Source: Oscillospiraceae bacterium (GTDB lineage Bacteria; Bacillota; Clostridia; Oscillospirales; Ruminococcaceae). From it: a stretch of 64,000 nucleotides of DNA. Positions 42,058 through 50,913 of the stretch are shown here, one piece after another (position 1 is the stretch's first letter; every line of letters begins with the position of its first letter). A program made the translations under genes and the position numbers. The stretch lies in NCBI GenBank assembly GCA_017550285.1, contig JAFZPP010000037.1:43088-107087 (forward strand). The letters run 5' to 3'. Below the pieces are notes generated by a model, which worked only from the letters and a program-made list of their open reading frames with translations, had not been told where the DNA came from and ran no database searches.

Positions 42058-45000
42058 TTATTTTTTCAGGAGCTTCTTTTTCTGCTCATCGAATTCTTCC
42101 TTCGTCAGGACGCCTTCATCGAGCAGCTCCTTGAGCTTTCGCAGCTCATCTGCGATCAGATTCTCAGAGATCGCAGCAATCTTCTTCTCCTCTGTTTCCT
42201 TTTCTGCCTTCTTCTGCTTTGCGATGACGTCTGGATCCGGATCATCTTCATAAGGCAGCTCATAAATGCCCTTCTTGCGGTTTTCACGCATGAGCAGCAG
42301 CACCGGATTGTGCTCCTTGTCATACAGATAGAACATCACGACGCAGAACAGTCCGCAGACCAGCGTGAACAGACCTGCCGTCAGTCCGGGCGGCGTATAG
42401 CGCATCTTGACGGTGTGTTCACCCGGCTCGAGCTCCACACCGATCATTGCCTTGAAGAGCGTGGTGTAATTGACCTCGACCTGCTTGCCGTCGATTGTCT
42501 CATAACGCTTGTACGGCTTGCCGTCAACCCAGATTTTCCAGCCCGGTTCTGCCGGAATCGAGGTCATCATCATCTGACCTTCCTTCGCGGTGATCTTGCC
42601 CTCGAGGGTTCTGCCGCCGAATTTGGTCAGCTTCCACTGGGATTCCTCGTTCTGGAGCGTCTTGATATCCTGCTCGAAGAGCGGAGAATCGAAGTGGTAG
42701 AAGAAGAACTGCTTGATGATCGTATATTTTTCCTTGGTATTTGCAGCATCGGTCAGCAGGGTCATGCGAAGCTGGAGCTTCTGTCCTGCCGGATACTGTC
42801 CGACATAGAGGATGTGGTAGTTATCGCCCTCGAAGTAGGAGCCGAGCGATTTTGCGCTGGTGCCGTCCACATTTTCCATGACGGTATCATCCGCATTCCA
42901 CTGATCCGCGAGCCAGAGATTGACCTTGCTCTGGTTCTCGGTCTTGAAGAACAGATAGAGCGGCTCGTCGGTCTCGGTCTCAAGGAAGATATCGACGGTC
43001 GGGTCCGGCTGGTGAACGGTCGGATTATTCGGGTCCCAGCCGTTTTCGCGGAAGCGCATCTGATCGCCGTATTCGTCCTGATAGCTCTGGTTGTAGCGCA
43101 TCGGCTCGGTGACGGTGATCGGATGATAGTAGGTGTGCCACTGATCGAAGCCGCCGCCTGCGGTAAAGGTCGTGTTGCCGGAGATTGTGCTCAGCAGGAT
43201 GTTCTGGCTGTTGAACGGGTTGTCATTGCCGAATGCATTGACGCGCTCGATATCCTTGCTGACCATATAGCCGATGCTGAGTGCATTCGGGTTCTGGTAG
43301 ACGCCGACGTCAATATCGGTTTCGGACTGCGACTTTGCCTTCTCATCCTTGATTTTGACATATGCAGCGCCGACATCGGAATTCTCGCCCTTCTTGAGGA
43401 CATTCTCATTGTCATCGCCCTTGTCGAAGACATATTTGATGCCGAGGATACTGTCTGCGAGCGGCGTATTGCCGTCGTATCTGGAATAATAGGAGCTGGA
43501 AGAGTAGCCCATGGTCTCGATATAGGTCAGAATCTTTGCATTCATGACCGAGCTCGAGTGCGTAATGCCGCGGAGCTTGAAGCCGCCGTTGTCATTGACG
43601 GTACGGACATAGGTTTTCTCTGCGCGGTAGAAGGTCGGGTCGGATTCATAGAGTCTGTCAACCATGTCTCTTCCGGACTGGATATATTCGCGGTAGGATT
43701 TTCTCGTGGAATATGCGACTTCCTTGTGAATCTCCTTGAATTCGCACTGTGCATTGTAAACGAGCTCGACGGATGTAACCGCCAGCAGGCTCGTCAGGAT
43801 CGCAATGCGCATGCCCTTCGAGGGATTCTTCTTTGTCATCAGGTAGATGAAGACGCTGTAGATCGCAAGGAACAGGACGGTCAGCCAGATAGATTTATAC
43901 GTATCGAGATAGACATCGCCCTTCTGGCTGATGAACATTCTGTCATAGTTGTTGATGAGCTTGTCCTTGCCCATTGCGACATAGTGGTTGATGAGCATGA
44001 GGACTGCGAAGAATCCGACGAAGCTGCCGCCGATTGCCGCCTTTTTGATATGGGCAGCATAGCGCAGCGTCATGGCGGTCATGCTCAGCATGACGAAGGA
44101 GAAGATAAAGGAATAGCGGAAGGGCAGCCAGTTCGGCATCTGTCCGCCGTGCCAGAGCATGTCAATCGGACGGATCAGCATGCAGCAGAACATGACAATG
44201 ACAAGGAATGCATAGCCGATCTTCTTGCGGAGCGGGATGCGTCTGTTGAGGAAGAAGAGCGGCAGGCAGAGTGTTGCGAGCACACCGCTGTAGATTTCCG
44301 GCTTGCCCTGCACGTTGACGGAGCTGTACTGATTGACACAGGTGAACTGTGCGATGAAATCCAGCACCTTGAACTGCGCCTTATAGGACCAGTCCGGCGT
44401 GGTGAAATCAAATTTACCGAGCGCCAGTGCATTGTAGACCGGCAGGATCATGAACATCGCAAGGCACATTGCAACGGCAGTCGAGAATGCCATGCGGATA
44501 ATGATATTAACGATGTTTTTGACCTGACCCTTGGCAAATTTGACCTTGTCGGAGCCGAAGAAGAAATAATAGACAAAGTAGATCGCGGTGAAGATGCAGC
44601 ACATAAAGCCGATATAGAAATTTGCAATGCAGATCAGCGCAAGCGGAATGATATAATTGAGCTTTCTGCCGTCGTCAATCAGGTATTCGACGCCGAGGCA
44701 GATCAGCGGCAGACAGATCAGACCGTCCAGCCACATCGGGTCAATGGTCTGAATGATGCCGTAGGAGCACATGCCGAACATCGTGCCGAGCAGGACGCCG
44801 AGCATCGGGGTGACATGCTTGGATTTCTGTGCGTAGTAGCAGAAGGCGACGGATGCCGCACCCAGCTTGCACAGAATCATGATCAGCAGCGCCGCAAGGA
44901 TGAGCGAGCGCGGCAGCAGCATGACGATCAGCGTAAAGGGTGAAGCGAGGTAATAGCCGATGACGCCCTGATAGCCGCCGGAGAGATTGCGCGACCAGTT

Positions 45001-45255
45001 ATAGAGGATGCTGCCGTCGCCGTGGAAGGCATCTCTGAGGGCTTCAAAGTAGTAGACATACTGACCGTTTAAGTCAAGCACGAGAACGGAATGTTCGCCT
45101 GCCGGATACAGACCGAAGATCAGATATGCCGCGTAGATGAGGACGACCGGCAGGCAGAATGCCGCCAGATACGACCAGTTGCGGGAAAGCCAGCCCTTGA
45201 TGCCTCCGCTTTGCGGCGGTGCGACGGGCGCAGCCTTCGTCTTTTTGTTTGCCAT
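42058..45255 (-). CDS. YfhO-family multi-pass membrane protein with C-terminal SHOCT domain
   Basis: A 1065-residue membrane protein. The start at 45255 has AAGGAGGA upstream; the longer form from 45306 has none. The N-terminal half has about a dozen helices and the YfhO block LNGQYVYYFEALRDAFHGDGSILYNWSRNLSGGYQG, typical of GT-C-like glycosyltransferases proposed to glycosylate lipoteichoic acid. A large external domain follows (about residues 520-980), then a last helix (LFTLVCGLFCVVMFYLYD). The last 45 residues are a SHOCT-like oligomerisation motif (LRKLKELLDEGVLTKEEFDEQKKKLLKK), which I do not know as part of YfhO proteins. Confidence 0.88.
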   Translation of the reverse strand: MANKKTKAAPVAPPQSGGIKGWLSRNWSYLAAFCLPVVLIYAAYLIFGLYPAGEHSVLVLDLNGQYVYYFEALRDAFHGDGSILYNWSRNLSGGYQGVIGYYLASPFTLIVMLLPRSLILAALLIMILCKLGAASVAFCYYAQKSKHVTPMLGVLLGTMFGMCSYGIIQTIDPMWLDGLICLPLICLGVEYLIDDGRKLNYIIPLALICIANFYIGFMCCIFTAIYFVYYFFFGSDKVKFAKGQVKNIVNIIIRMAFSTAVAMCLAMFMILPVYNALALGKFDFTTPDWSYKAQFKVLDFIAQFTCVNQYSSVNVQGKPEIYSGVLATLCLPLFFLNRRIPLRKKIGYAFLVIVMFCCMLIRPIDMLWHGGQMPNWLPFRYSFIFSFVMLSMTAMTLRYAAHIKKAAIGGSFVGFFAVLMLINHYVAMGKDKLINNYDRMFISQKGDVYLDTYKSIWLTVLFLAIYSVFIYLMTKKNPSKGMRIAILTSLLAVTSVELVYNAQCEFKEIHKEVAYSTRKSYREYIQSGRDMVDRLYESDPTFYRAEKTYVRTVNDNGGFKLRGITHSSSVMNAKILTYIETMGYSSSSYYSRYDGNTPLADSILGIKYVFDKGDDNENVLKKGENSDVGAAYVKIKDEKAKSQSETDIDVGVYQNPNALSIGYMVSKDIERVNAFGNDNPFNSQNILLSTISGNTTFTAGGGFDQWHTYYHPITVTEPMRYNQSYQDEYGDQMRFRENGWDPNNPTVHQPDPTVDIFLETETDEPLYLFFKTENQSKVNLWLADQWNADDTVMENVDGTSAKSLGSYFEGDNYHILYVGQYPAGQKLQLRMTLLTDAANTKEKYTIIKQFFFYHFDSPLFEQDIKTLQNEESQWKLTKFGGRTLEGKITAKEGQMMMTSIPAEPGWKIWVDGKPYKRYETIDGKQVEVNYTTLFKAMIGVELEPGEHTVKMRYTPPGLTAGLFTLVCGLFCVVMFYLYDKEHNPVLLLMRENRKKGIYELPYEDDPDPDVIAKQKKAEKETEEKKIAAISENLIADELRKLKELLDEGVLTKEEFDEQKKKLLKK

Positions 45256-45310
45256 GGAACTCCTCCTTTTGTATTGTCCGGAATCCGGACAGAAAAGTGC
45301 ATACAAATCT

Positions 45311-45339
45311 ATTATACATGATTCTGCCGGATTTTACAA
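45311..45339 (-). promoter_or_regulatory. Promoter of the YfhO gene
   Basis: Minus-strand TTGTAA (45334-45339), 17 bases, TATAAT (45311-45316), about 55 bases before the ATG at 45255. Confidence 0.7.
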
Positions 45340-45418
45340 GGGGTTGCGCAAATTTTTTTGTATTTGCGCCGCCTACCTTATATGACCGGATTTTTCCGGA
45401 ATCATTACAGTATTTTCT

Positions 45419-45463
45419 GAAAAAAAAGAAACAACGGCGCGCTCCGGCAGATGCGGAACGCGC
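45419..45463 (-). terminator. Terminator of the M24 peptidase gene
   Basis: On the minus strand GCGCGTTCCG pairs with CGGAGCGCGC (one G-U pair) and is followed by a T-rich run that includes eight T residues. Confidence 0.8.
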
Positions 45464-45494
45464 TTGGTCTCATGTCATGTTATGATGGTACGGA

Positions 45495-46577
45495 TCATCC
45501 GCCGAGGACCGTGAATTCCTTGGGGAACAGCGTCAGATTGCGCGGCGCATCGTCCGTAATGACGAGCATATCCTCAATCCGGACGCCGAATTTGCCCGCC
45601 ATATAGATGCCGGGCTCGTCGGTCATGACGATGCCGCGTGTCAGCGGGGTATTGCAGCGCGGTGATGCGACCGGCGATTCGTGGATTTCCAGACCGACGG
45701 AATGTCCGAGCGCATGGGTGAAATACTGCCCGTAGCCTGCGGCAGCGATGACCTCCGCTGCGGCATTGTGCATATCGGAGCAGAGCATATTCTCCCTTGC
45801 GGCTGCCTGTGCGGCTGCCTGCGCGGCAAGCACGGTCTCATAGACCTTCCGCATCTCATCGGTTGCCGATTTGTATGCGACGGTGCGTGTCATGTCGGAA
45901 TGATAGCCCTGATAGACGGCACCGAAATCCGCGAGGATGAAGTCGCCCTCCTGCAAGGCTCTGTCGCCGGGGACGCCGTGCGGCTTGCTGGTATTCTCGC
46001 CGAACAGCAGAATCGTATCAAATGAGGGCTTCTCGCTGCCGCCGAGTGCCATGTAATAATTGAGGCGTGCGGCGGCTTCGCGCTCGGTGATGCCGGTATG
46101 CAGCTCGGGCAGGAGACGCTCCAGCGCTGTTTCTGCGATGCGCTGCGCACGGATGATGCAGGCAATCTCCTCCTCGGATTTGTTTGCGCGGAGACTGCGC
46201 ACCTTCTTGCGGACGGGCTGAAAGCTGATGCCGAGCAGCTCGCGCATCACGGCGAATTCGTCAACGGTCAGGACATCGTCCTCATACATCAGCTTCTGGA
46301 TGCCGTTTTCACGGAGCAGCGTTTGCAGAAATTCATAGAGCGAGGTCGTCTGCGGGCGGGTGATGACTTCAAAGCCGAGCGGAATCAGCTGCTGTTCCGC
46401 ATTTTCGATATATCTGCCGTCGGTGACGAAAACCGCCCTGCCGTCGGGGAAAATCAGGCATTGTCCTTCCAGCGCGGTCGCCTTGGTGACATAGATCAGA
46501 TTGACCTCGCCGGTCAGGAGCAGCGCGTCGCAGCCTTCCTCACGGACAACGGCTGCCAGTGCTTCGATTCGGTTCAT
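45495..46577 (-). CDS. M24 family Xaa-Pro aminopeptidase
   Basis: A 360-residue metallopeptidase that removes the N-terminal residue before Pro. The creatinase-like N domain (about 1-125) is followed by the pita-bread domain with all five metal ligands: Asp in ILADFGAVYQ, Asp in GYHSDMTRT, His in HALGHSVGLEIHE, Glu in TDEPGIY and Glu in VRIEDMLVIT. It is cytoplasmic. The ribosome site is poor (GAAATGAG). It lies downstream of element C. Confidence 0.93.
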   Translation of the reverse strand: MNRIEALAAVVREEGCDALLLTGEVNLIYVTKATALEGQCLIFPDGRAVFVTDGRYIENAEQQLIPLGFEVITRPQTTSLYEFLQTLLRENGIQKLMYEDDVLTVDEFAVMRELLGISFQPVRKKVRSLRANKSEEEIACIIRAQRIAETALERLLPELHTGITEREAAARLNYYMALGGSEKPSFDTILLFGENTSKPHGVPGDRALQEGDFILADFGAVYQGYHSDMTRTVAYKSATDEMRKVYETVLAAQAAAQAAARENMLCSDMHNAAAEVIAAAGYGQYFTHALGHSVGLEIHESPVASPRCNTPLTRGIVMTDEPGIYMAGKFGVRIEDMLVITDDAPRNLTLFPKEFTVLGG

Positions 46578-46683
46578 GGAATAATCAACTCATTTCTCTG
46601 AGACTGTTTCATTTTGCATGCTATCATTTTACCATATTTCGCCGAAAAAATCAAGCGCTTCTGCTGCCCGCGGGGGATGCAGT

Positions 46684-46890
46684 ACCTTCGGTAAATTTAT
46701 AGTGGGGGCGCTGCCCCCACGCCCCTGCCCAAGGGACATTGTCCCTTGGGAATCCCATTTCAAAATCTGCCAGCCCCGAGAAGGGGCTGGCAGATTTTGC
46801 AGCGGGAGGTCCGGAGGGATAATATCCCTCCGGCGGAGTTTGAGGCGGAGCCTCATTATCAATCTATCAGAGATACTGTATCTCTCCGCG
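46684..46890. repeat. Dispersed nested-palindrome element, copy C
   Basis: This is the most complete copy, filling the 326-base gap between the HD and M24 genes. Left arm: GTGGGGGC/GCCCCCAC, then the palindrome CCCAAGGGACATTGTCCCTTGGG, then AATCCC. Centre: a perfect 17-bp stem CAAAATCTGCCAGCCCC with its complement around GAGA. Right arm: CCGGAGGGATAATATCCCTCCGG, then GGAGTTTGAGGC/GCCTCA and ATTATCAATC. The two arms read as inverted copies of each other. Confidence 0.85.
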
Positions 46891-46903
46891 GGCAGCGGGA
46901 GGG

Positions 46904-47509
46904 TTATTCAGAGCCCTCTAAGAAATACGAGGCTTCCATATCGGCGACATGCAGTGCAAATGCGAGCGGAAACCGTTCGAGCGCCGTGCCGATTGTGCCC
47001 TTATCCTCCGGACCGGAAAAGCCCATATGCCAGCGGATTGCCATTGCCTCCTCACGGTGCAGATGCATGAAAAACTGAATCATCAGCACGGATTTCTCGC
47101 CGTGACCGTAAGGCAGACGGTCATCAATCTTGTAAAACGGCACCTTCTCCCAGACGCCCTGTGCATTTTTCGCGTTGCGGTAATCGACCGTATAAAAATT
47201 CATCTTGCAGAGATCGTGCAGCAGCGCGCAGACGGCGATTGTCTCCTCGGAATACTCCGGAAAATGATAGACGCTGTGCACGCGCTCGCGTTCCAGATAT
47301 GCCTTGAGATTATAGTACACATTCAGCGAATGCTCCAGCAGACCGCCCGCATAGGCGCCGTGATAGCGCGTACTGGCAGGGGCAGTGAAGAAATCGTTTT
47401 GCTCTGCGAGCAGATAGCTCCGCAGACGGTCGGCACCCGGGCGCTTGACATGCTCATCCCAGATGCTGAGAAATTCCTGTTTTTTTGCTTCCAGTTCCTG
47501 ATCGGTCAT
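46904..47509 (-). CDS. HD-domain metal-dependent hydrolase
   Basis: A 201-residue HD-superfamily protein with LLEHSLNV, VCALLHDLCKM (His-Asp pair) and YGHGEKS, giving the metal-binding His/Asp set of nucleotide or phosphate ester hydrolases. The ATG at 47509 lies 8 bases after GGAGG; a TTG at 47524 overlaps that site. Substrate unknown; similar proteins occur in phages and Clostridia. It is coupled by a short gap to the GH25 gene upstream. Confidence 0.85.
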   Translation of the reverse strand: MTDQELEAKKQEFLSIWDEHVKRPGADRLRSYLLAEQNDFFTAPASTRYHGAYAGGLLEHSLNVYYNLKAYLERERVHSVYHFPEYSEETIAVCALLHDLCKMNFYTVDYRNAKNAQGVWEKVPFYKIDDRLPYGHGEKSVLMIQFFMHLHREEAMAIRWHMGFSGPEDKGTIGTALERFPLAFALHVADMEASYFLEGSE

Positions 47510-47532
47510 TTGATCATCCTCCAAATTGATTG

Positions 47533-48282
47533 TTACGGCTGAACCGTATAGCCTGCGAACTGACGGAAATCCTCCGCCGTTCCGCGGAAGACATTGAGGT
47601 CAATCAGCACATCGCCGCCCGAATAGCCGTCGAGCATGCCGCGCGGATTGTACTGCCAGAATGTCCAGTCCGGTGAAAAGCTGTGTGAAGGTGCGCTGAA
47701 AATGCTGCGAATCCAGAGCGTGTAATCGAAGTCGGTATCCTTGAGATAGGCTTCCCAGCATTGCTTTGTCGTGTAGATGATAGGCTTTTTGCCGTAGACG
47801 CCGCGCATTCTTGCGAGCAGAATCCGCAGGTTTGTGCGGACAGCGTCGGCATCCGGCAGATTTTCCGAGCGGTAATATTCCAGATCAATGACCGGCGGCA
47901 GCGCATCCTCGTCATCGGGGACAACGGAGCAGTAATTATCCGCCTGCGTCGCCGCGGAGCTGTCGAAGCTGAAAAAGTGATAGGCACCGACATACAGTCC
48001 GGCGGCGCGCGCATTTTTCCAGTTCTCGGCAAAGCAGTCATCGACCGTGCCGGAGCCCTCGGTCGCTTTCAGGAATGCAAAGGTGATGCCCTGCTCTGCG
48101 ATGCGCTCCCAGTTCATCTGCCCCTGATAGTGTGAGGCATCAACGCCGCGTACCGGATAGCGCGATTTCAGCGGCATATTGAACCAGAGTGTTCCGGTAC
48201 TGAACAGATGCCAGAGCAGCAGTCCGCAGACCAGAATCGCGGAGAGCAGCAGAAGTGTGCTGCTTTTTCTTTTGTTCTTCAA
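47533..48282 (-). CDS. Membrane-anchored GH25 lysozyme
   Basis: A 249-residue muramidase. An N-terminal membrane anchor (about 9-30, uncleaved or signal) is followed by a GH25 domain with GVDASHYQGQMNWERI (first catalytic Asp), FAFLKATEG, YVGAYHFFSF and the catalytic VIDLEYYRSE. It hydrolyses peptidoglycan between MurNAc and GlcNAc; with no wall-binding repeats it probably acts in growth or remodelling. The start is TTG at 48282 with GAAGG 9 bases before. Confidence 0.92.
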   Translation of the reverse strand: MKNKRKSSTLLLLSAILVCGLLLWHLFSTGTLWFNMPLKSRYPVRGVDASHYQGQMNWERIAEQGITFAFLKATEGSGTVDDCFAENWKNARAAGLYVGAYHFFSFDSSAATQADNYCSVVPDDEDALPPVIDLEYYRSENLPDADAVRTNLRILLARMRGVYGKKPIIYTTKQCWEAYLKDTDFDYTLWIRSIFSAPSHSFSPDWTFWQYNPRGMLDGYSGGDVLIDLNVFRGTAEDFRQFAGYTVQP

Positions 48283-48359
48283 ATCGGAAAGCCTTCTCTC
48301 TTTGTATGATAGTCCTTTTCAAAATGATGTCCCTGCGGCAAACCGGAATTTGCCGGTAT

Positions 48360-48560
48360 AGTGCGGATTATATTGGGGGCGCTGCCCCCAAACCCCTGCC
48401 TAGGGGATACTATCCCCTAGGAACCCCGCTGCAAGTTTTGTCTGCCCCGTATGGGGCAGGCAAAACTTGAAATGGGATTCTCAAGGGACAGTGTCCCTTG
48501 AGCGGGAGTCTGAGGGCGGAGCCCTCAGCGTATCCCATACTACACCGATAAGCTCCGGTT
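48360..48560. repeat. Dispersed nested-palindrome element, copy D
   Basis: It occupies most of the 310-base gap between the GH25 and GH74 genes. Left arm: TTGGGGGC/GCCCCCAA and CCTAGGGGATACTATCCCCTAGG. Centre: a stem of about 17 bp (CAAGTTTTG.CTGCCCC) around GTAT. Right arm: GGGATTC, CTCAAGGGACAGTGTCCCTTGAG and TGAGGGC/GCCCTCA. Stem bases differ from copy C at paired positions. Confidence 0.85.
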
Positions 48561-48592
48561 TATCACGGGGGACACCATTTTTGAAAAGGGGG

Positions 48593-50773
48593 TTACTGTA
48601 CCTGTCCTGTGACGATGCCTCTGCCGTTTGTTGCAAAATAGAATTTGCCGTAGACAGCAGCGTCGCCGGTGATCGAGGGTGTGATGTTACCGAAGCCGTC
48701 CTTGTCGGTTGTGAGCTTATACCAGCTTTTGCCGTGATCCTCGGACATATAGATGCCGCCGCCCTGACCGTTCGCCTCGCCCATCATGTAAAGCGGTGCG
48801 ACGCCGCCCGGATTTTTCGGTGCGCCGGTGCCGATTGCATTTGCGGATACATCCTTGAGGTAACTGACGGTCGCGCCGCGGTCGGAGGAATAGCCGATGC
48901 TGTTTCCGGAGCGAATCCAGAGTGCATCGGGATTGTCATGGCAGGGCACGAGCTCACAGTTATCCGAGACGGAGAGACCGTTCGAAGCAAAATTCGTGCC
49001 GCCGTCATCCGAGCGATAGATACTGTCATCGCAGACCGCATAGATCGTATTGGAATCAAACGTATCTGCAATGATTTTCGCGCCGCGTCCGAGTCCGTTC
49101 GGCTTGAACCACGAATTGCCGAAATCTGTCGTATAGTAGACATTTGCGGCAAGCACGCCCGGTGTCCAGAAGATTCTGCTGCCGTCTGCATTGACTGCGA
49201 CGGTGCCGCTTTCGGCGCGCTCCGGCAGCTTCGGTGACGGGAACCATGTATTGCCGCCGTCATTTGTGAAGACCAGCGGCGAACGCTTATTGTCGCAGGT
49301 ATACGCAGCGACTTTTCCGGCTGCCCATGCCGCCGCGACATCCGAGGCGGTGCCGTTGTTCATGAAGTGCAGATCATCCGGATAAAGGTTCGTATCGAGA
49401 TGCGCAAAGCCTGTCAGGTCGCCCATGATCGAATAGAGCGCCGGAACCGTGCTCTCGGTCTTTGCGACGGAAACGACCTTGAATACGGCAGTCTCCTCAA
49501 TGCCCTTTGCATCGAACTGCACAATAACCGGACAGTCGCTGCCGAGATCAGTCATGTTCTGCGTGGTATAGAGCGTCGCGCCGGTGCCCCATGTGACACG
49601 GTCGCTGTTGAACGGGTCAATTTCGAGATCGGCGATCCACCAGCCGGTTTTTGCCTGCTGACCGCCCCAGCGGAGCCATAACGCCTCGGAGGTATCCATT
49701 GCATAATGATCGCCCGCGCCGGAGAACAGCGGCGTCCATGTATCGCCGCCGTCAGTCGAGCGATAGACATTTTCGCCCTTCTCCGACCAGAATCCGAGCG
49801 TGCTGCAAACGATTGTATCAGGGTTGCTGCCGTCCACGGAAAGACCGGAGAATCCGCCGTATCTGCCGTCCTTGCAGTTCGGAGTGATATCCTCGAATTT
49901 GCCGGATTTCAGATCATACCGGCAGACTGCGCCGCCCTTGACGGCTGCATTCGGTCCGCAGGAATCGGAATAGCAGAGATACAGATATCCGTTTGACGAA
50001 ATCTCCGCTTGCAAAGGATACATGCCGGAGAGATGTGCAGGCAGCTTCTCGAACGATTTGCCTGCATCCTTCGAGCGGTAGATGCATTCGCCGTTCTGCA
50101 TCGCGCAGCCGACATACATATCATTGCTGACCGGATCGAATTCGATCCACATGACGCCGATCTGACATTTTTCCTGAAAATAGTCACCTTCGACGGGGAA
50201 CGCGGCATCTTTTTCCCATGTGATGCCGAAATCATTGCTGACATAAAGCCCGTCGGTGCGCGAGCCGCAGAAGACCTGTTTGTTATCCTTCGGATTGACC
50301 ATGAGCCGTTCGCCGACGCCTCTGCCGGACATATTTCCGCCCATGGCGAAGGGCATATCCGTCTGAAACCATGTATAGCCGTAATCGTCGGAGCTGAGAA
50401 TTGCGCCGTTGCTGCCGGCATAGGTGCCGCAGGAGAGATAGACGCGGTTCGGTTCGACCGGATCGGCTGCAATAGATTCGATGCCGATGAGATTCCAGTC
50501 ATCTGCATTGACGCCGCCGAACTGGTCGGTGATCGGCTCCCATTGGCTGTCTGCACTGAATCTGCGGTAGGCGCCGCCGATATCGGTGCGGCAGTAGCAG
50601 AGCCCCTCCTCGGCTTTGCTGTAGACAATGCCGGGGATATATCCGCCGCCGCCGATTGCGACATTGCCGAAAACGGTCTTTCTCGTATCGGTTTTCTGCG
50701 CACCGCATCCTGTGCTGAGCAGCATGACAGCGGCACAGCACGCCGCCGCGCGAATGATATTCTGATATTTCAT
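48593..50773 (-). CDS. Lipid-anchored GH74 xyloglucanase-like glycoside hydrolase
   Basis: A 726-residue lipoprotein (lipobox Ser-Thr-Gly-Cys) with a GH74-type double seven-blade propeller: many Asp-box/BNR-like repeats (SSDDYGYTWFQ, SNDFGITWEK, STDGGDTWTPLF, TNDGGNTWFP). The GH74 catalytic contexts appear as NADDWNLIGIESIAADP and WIADLEIDPFN. GH74 enzymes cut xyloglucan or beta-1,4-glucan backbones. The start at 50773 follows GGAG; an upstream start would spoil the signal peptide. It lies downstream of GH36 and GH42 genes able to remove galactose. Confidence 0.88.
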   Translation of the reverse strand: MKYQNIIRAAACCAAVMLLSTGCGAQKTDTRKTVFGNVAIGGGGYIPGIVYSKAEEGLCYCRTDIGGAYRRFSADSQWEPITDQFGGVNADDWNLIGIESIAADPVEPNRVYLSCGTYAGSNGAILSSDDYGYTWFQTDMPFAMGGNMSGRGVGERLMVNPKDNKQVFCGSRTDGLYVSNDFGITWEKDAAFPVEGDYFQEKCQIGVMWIEFDPVSNDMYVGCAMQNGECIYRSKDAGKSFEKLPAHLSGMYPLQAEISSNGYLYLCYSDSCGPNAAVKGGAVCRYDLKSGKFEDITPNCKDGRYGGFSGLSVDGSNPDTIVCSTLGFWSEKGENVYRSTDGGDTWTPLFSGAGDHYAMDTSEALWLRWGGQQAKTGWWIADLEIDPFNSDRVTWGTGATLYTTQNMTDLGSDCPVIVQFDAKGIEETAVFKVVSVAKTESTVPALYSIMGDLTGFAHLDTNLYPDDLHFMNNGTASDVAAAWAAGKVAAYTCDNKRSPLVFTNDGGNTWFPSPKLPERAESGTVAVNADGSRIFWTPGVLAANVYYTTDFGNSWFKPNGLGRGAKIIADTFDSNTIYAVCDDSIYRSDDGGTNFASNGLSVSDNCELVPCHDNPDALWIRSGNSIGYSSDRGATVSYLKDVSANAIGTGAPKNPGGVAPLYMMGEANGQGGGIYMSEDHGKSWYKLTTDKDGFGNITPSITGDAAVYGKFYFATNGRGIVTGQVQ

Positions 50774-50913
50774 AATATGCTCCGTTCGGAGAATTTTTGA
50801 CATGCGGAATGAGAAATCGCGGTATCGCAAAGCGATGATGCTGCGAAAACAGATTGGACAGAATCTTTTTCAGATGCGTCCGCACAGCGGATACCGTCAT
50901 TTCAAATTTCTGA

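Noticed and set aside
42310..44943. An 877-codon plus-strand frame across the YfhO gene
   Set aside because: It is antisense to a clear multi-pass membrane protein, has odd composition and lacks a ribosome site.
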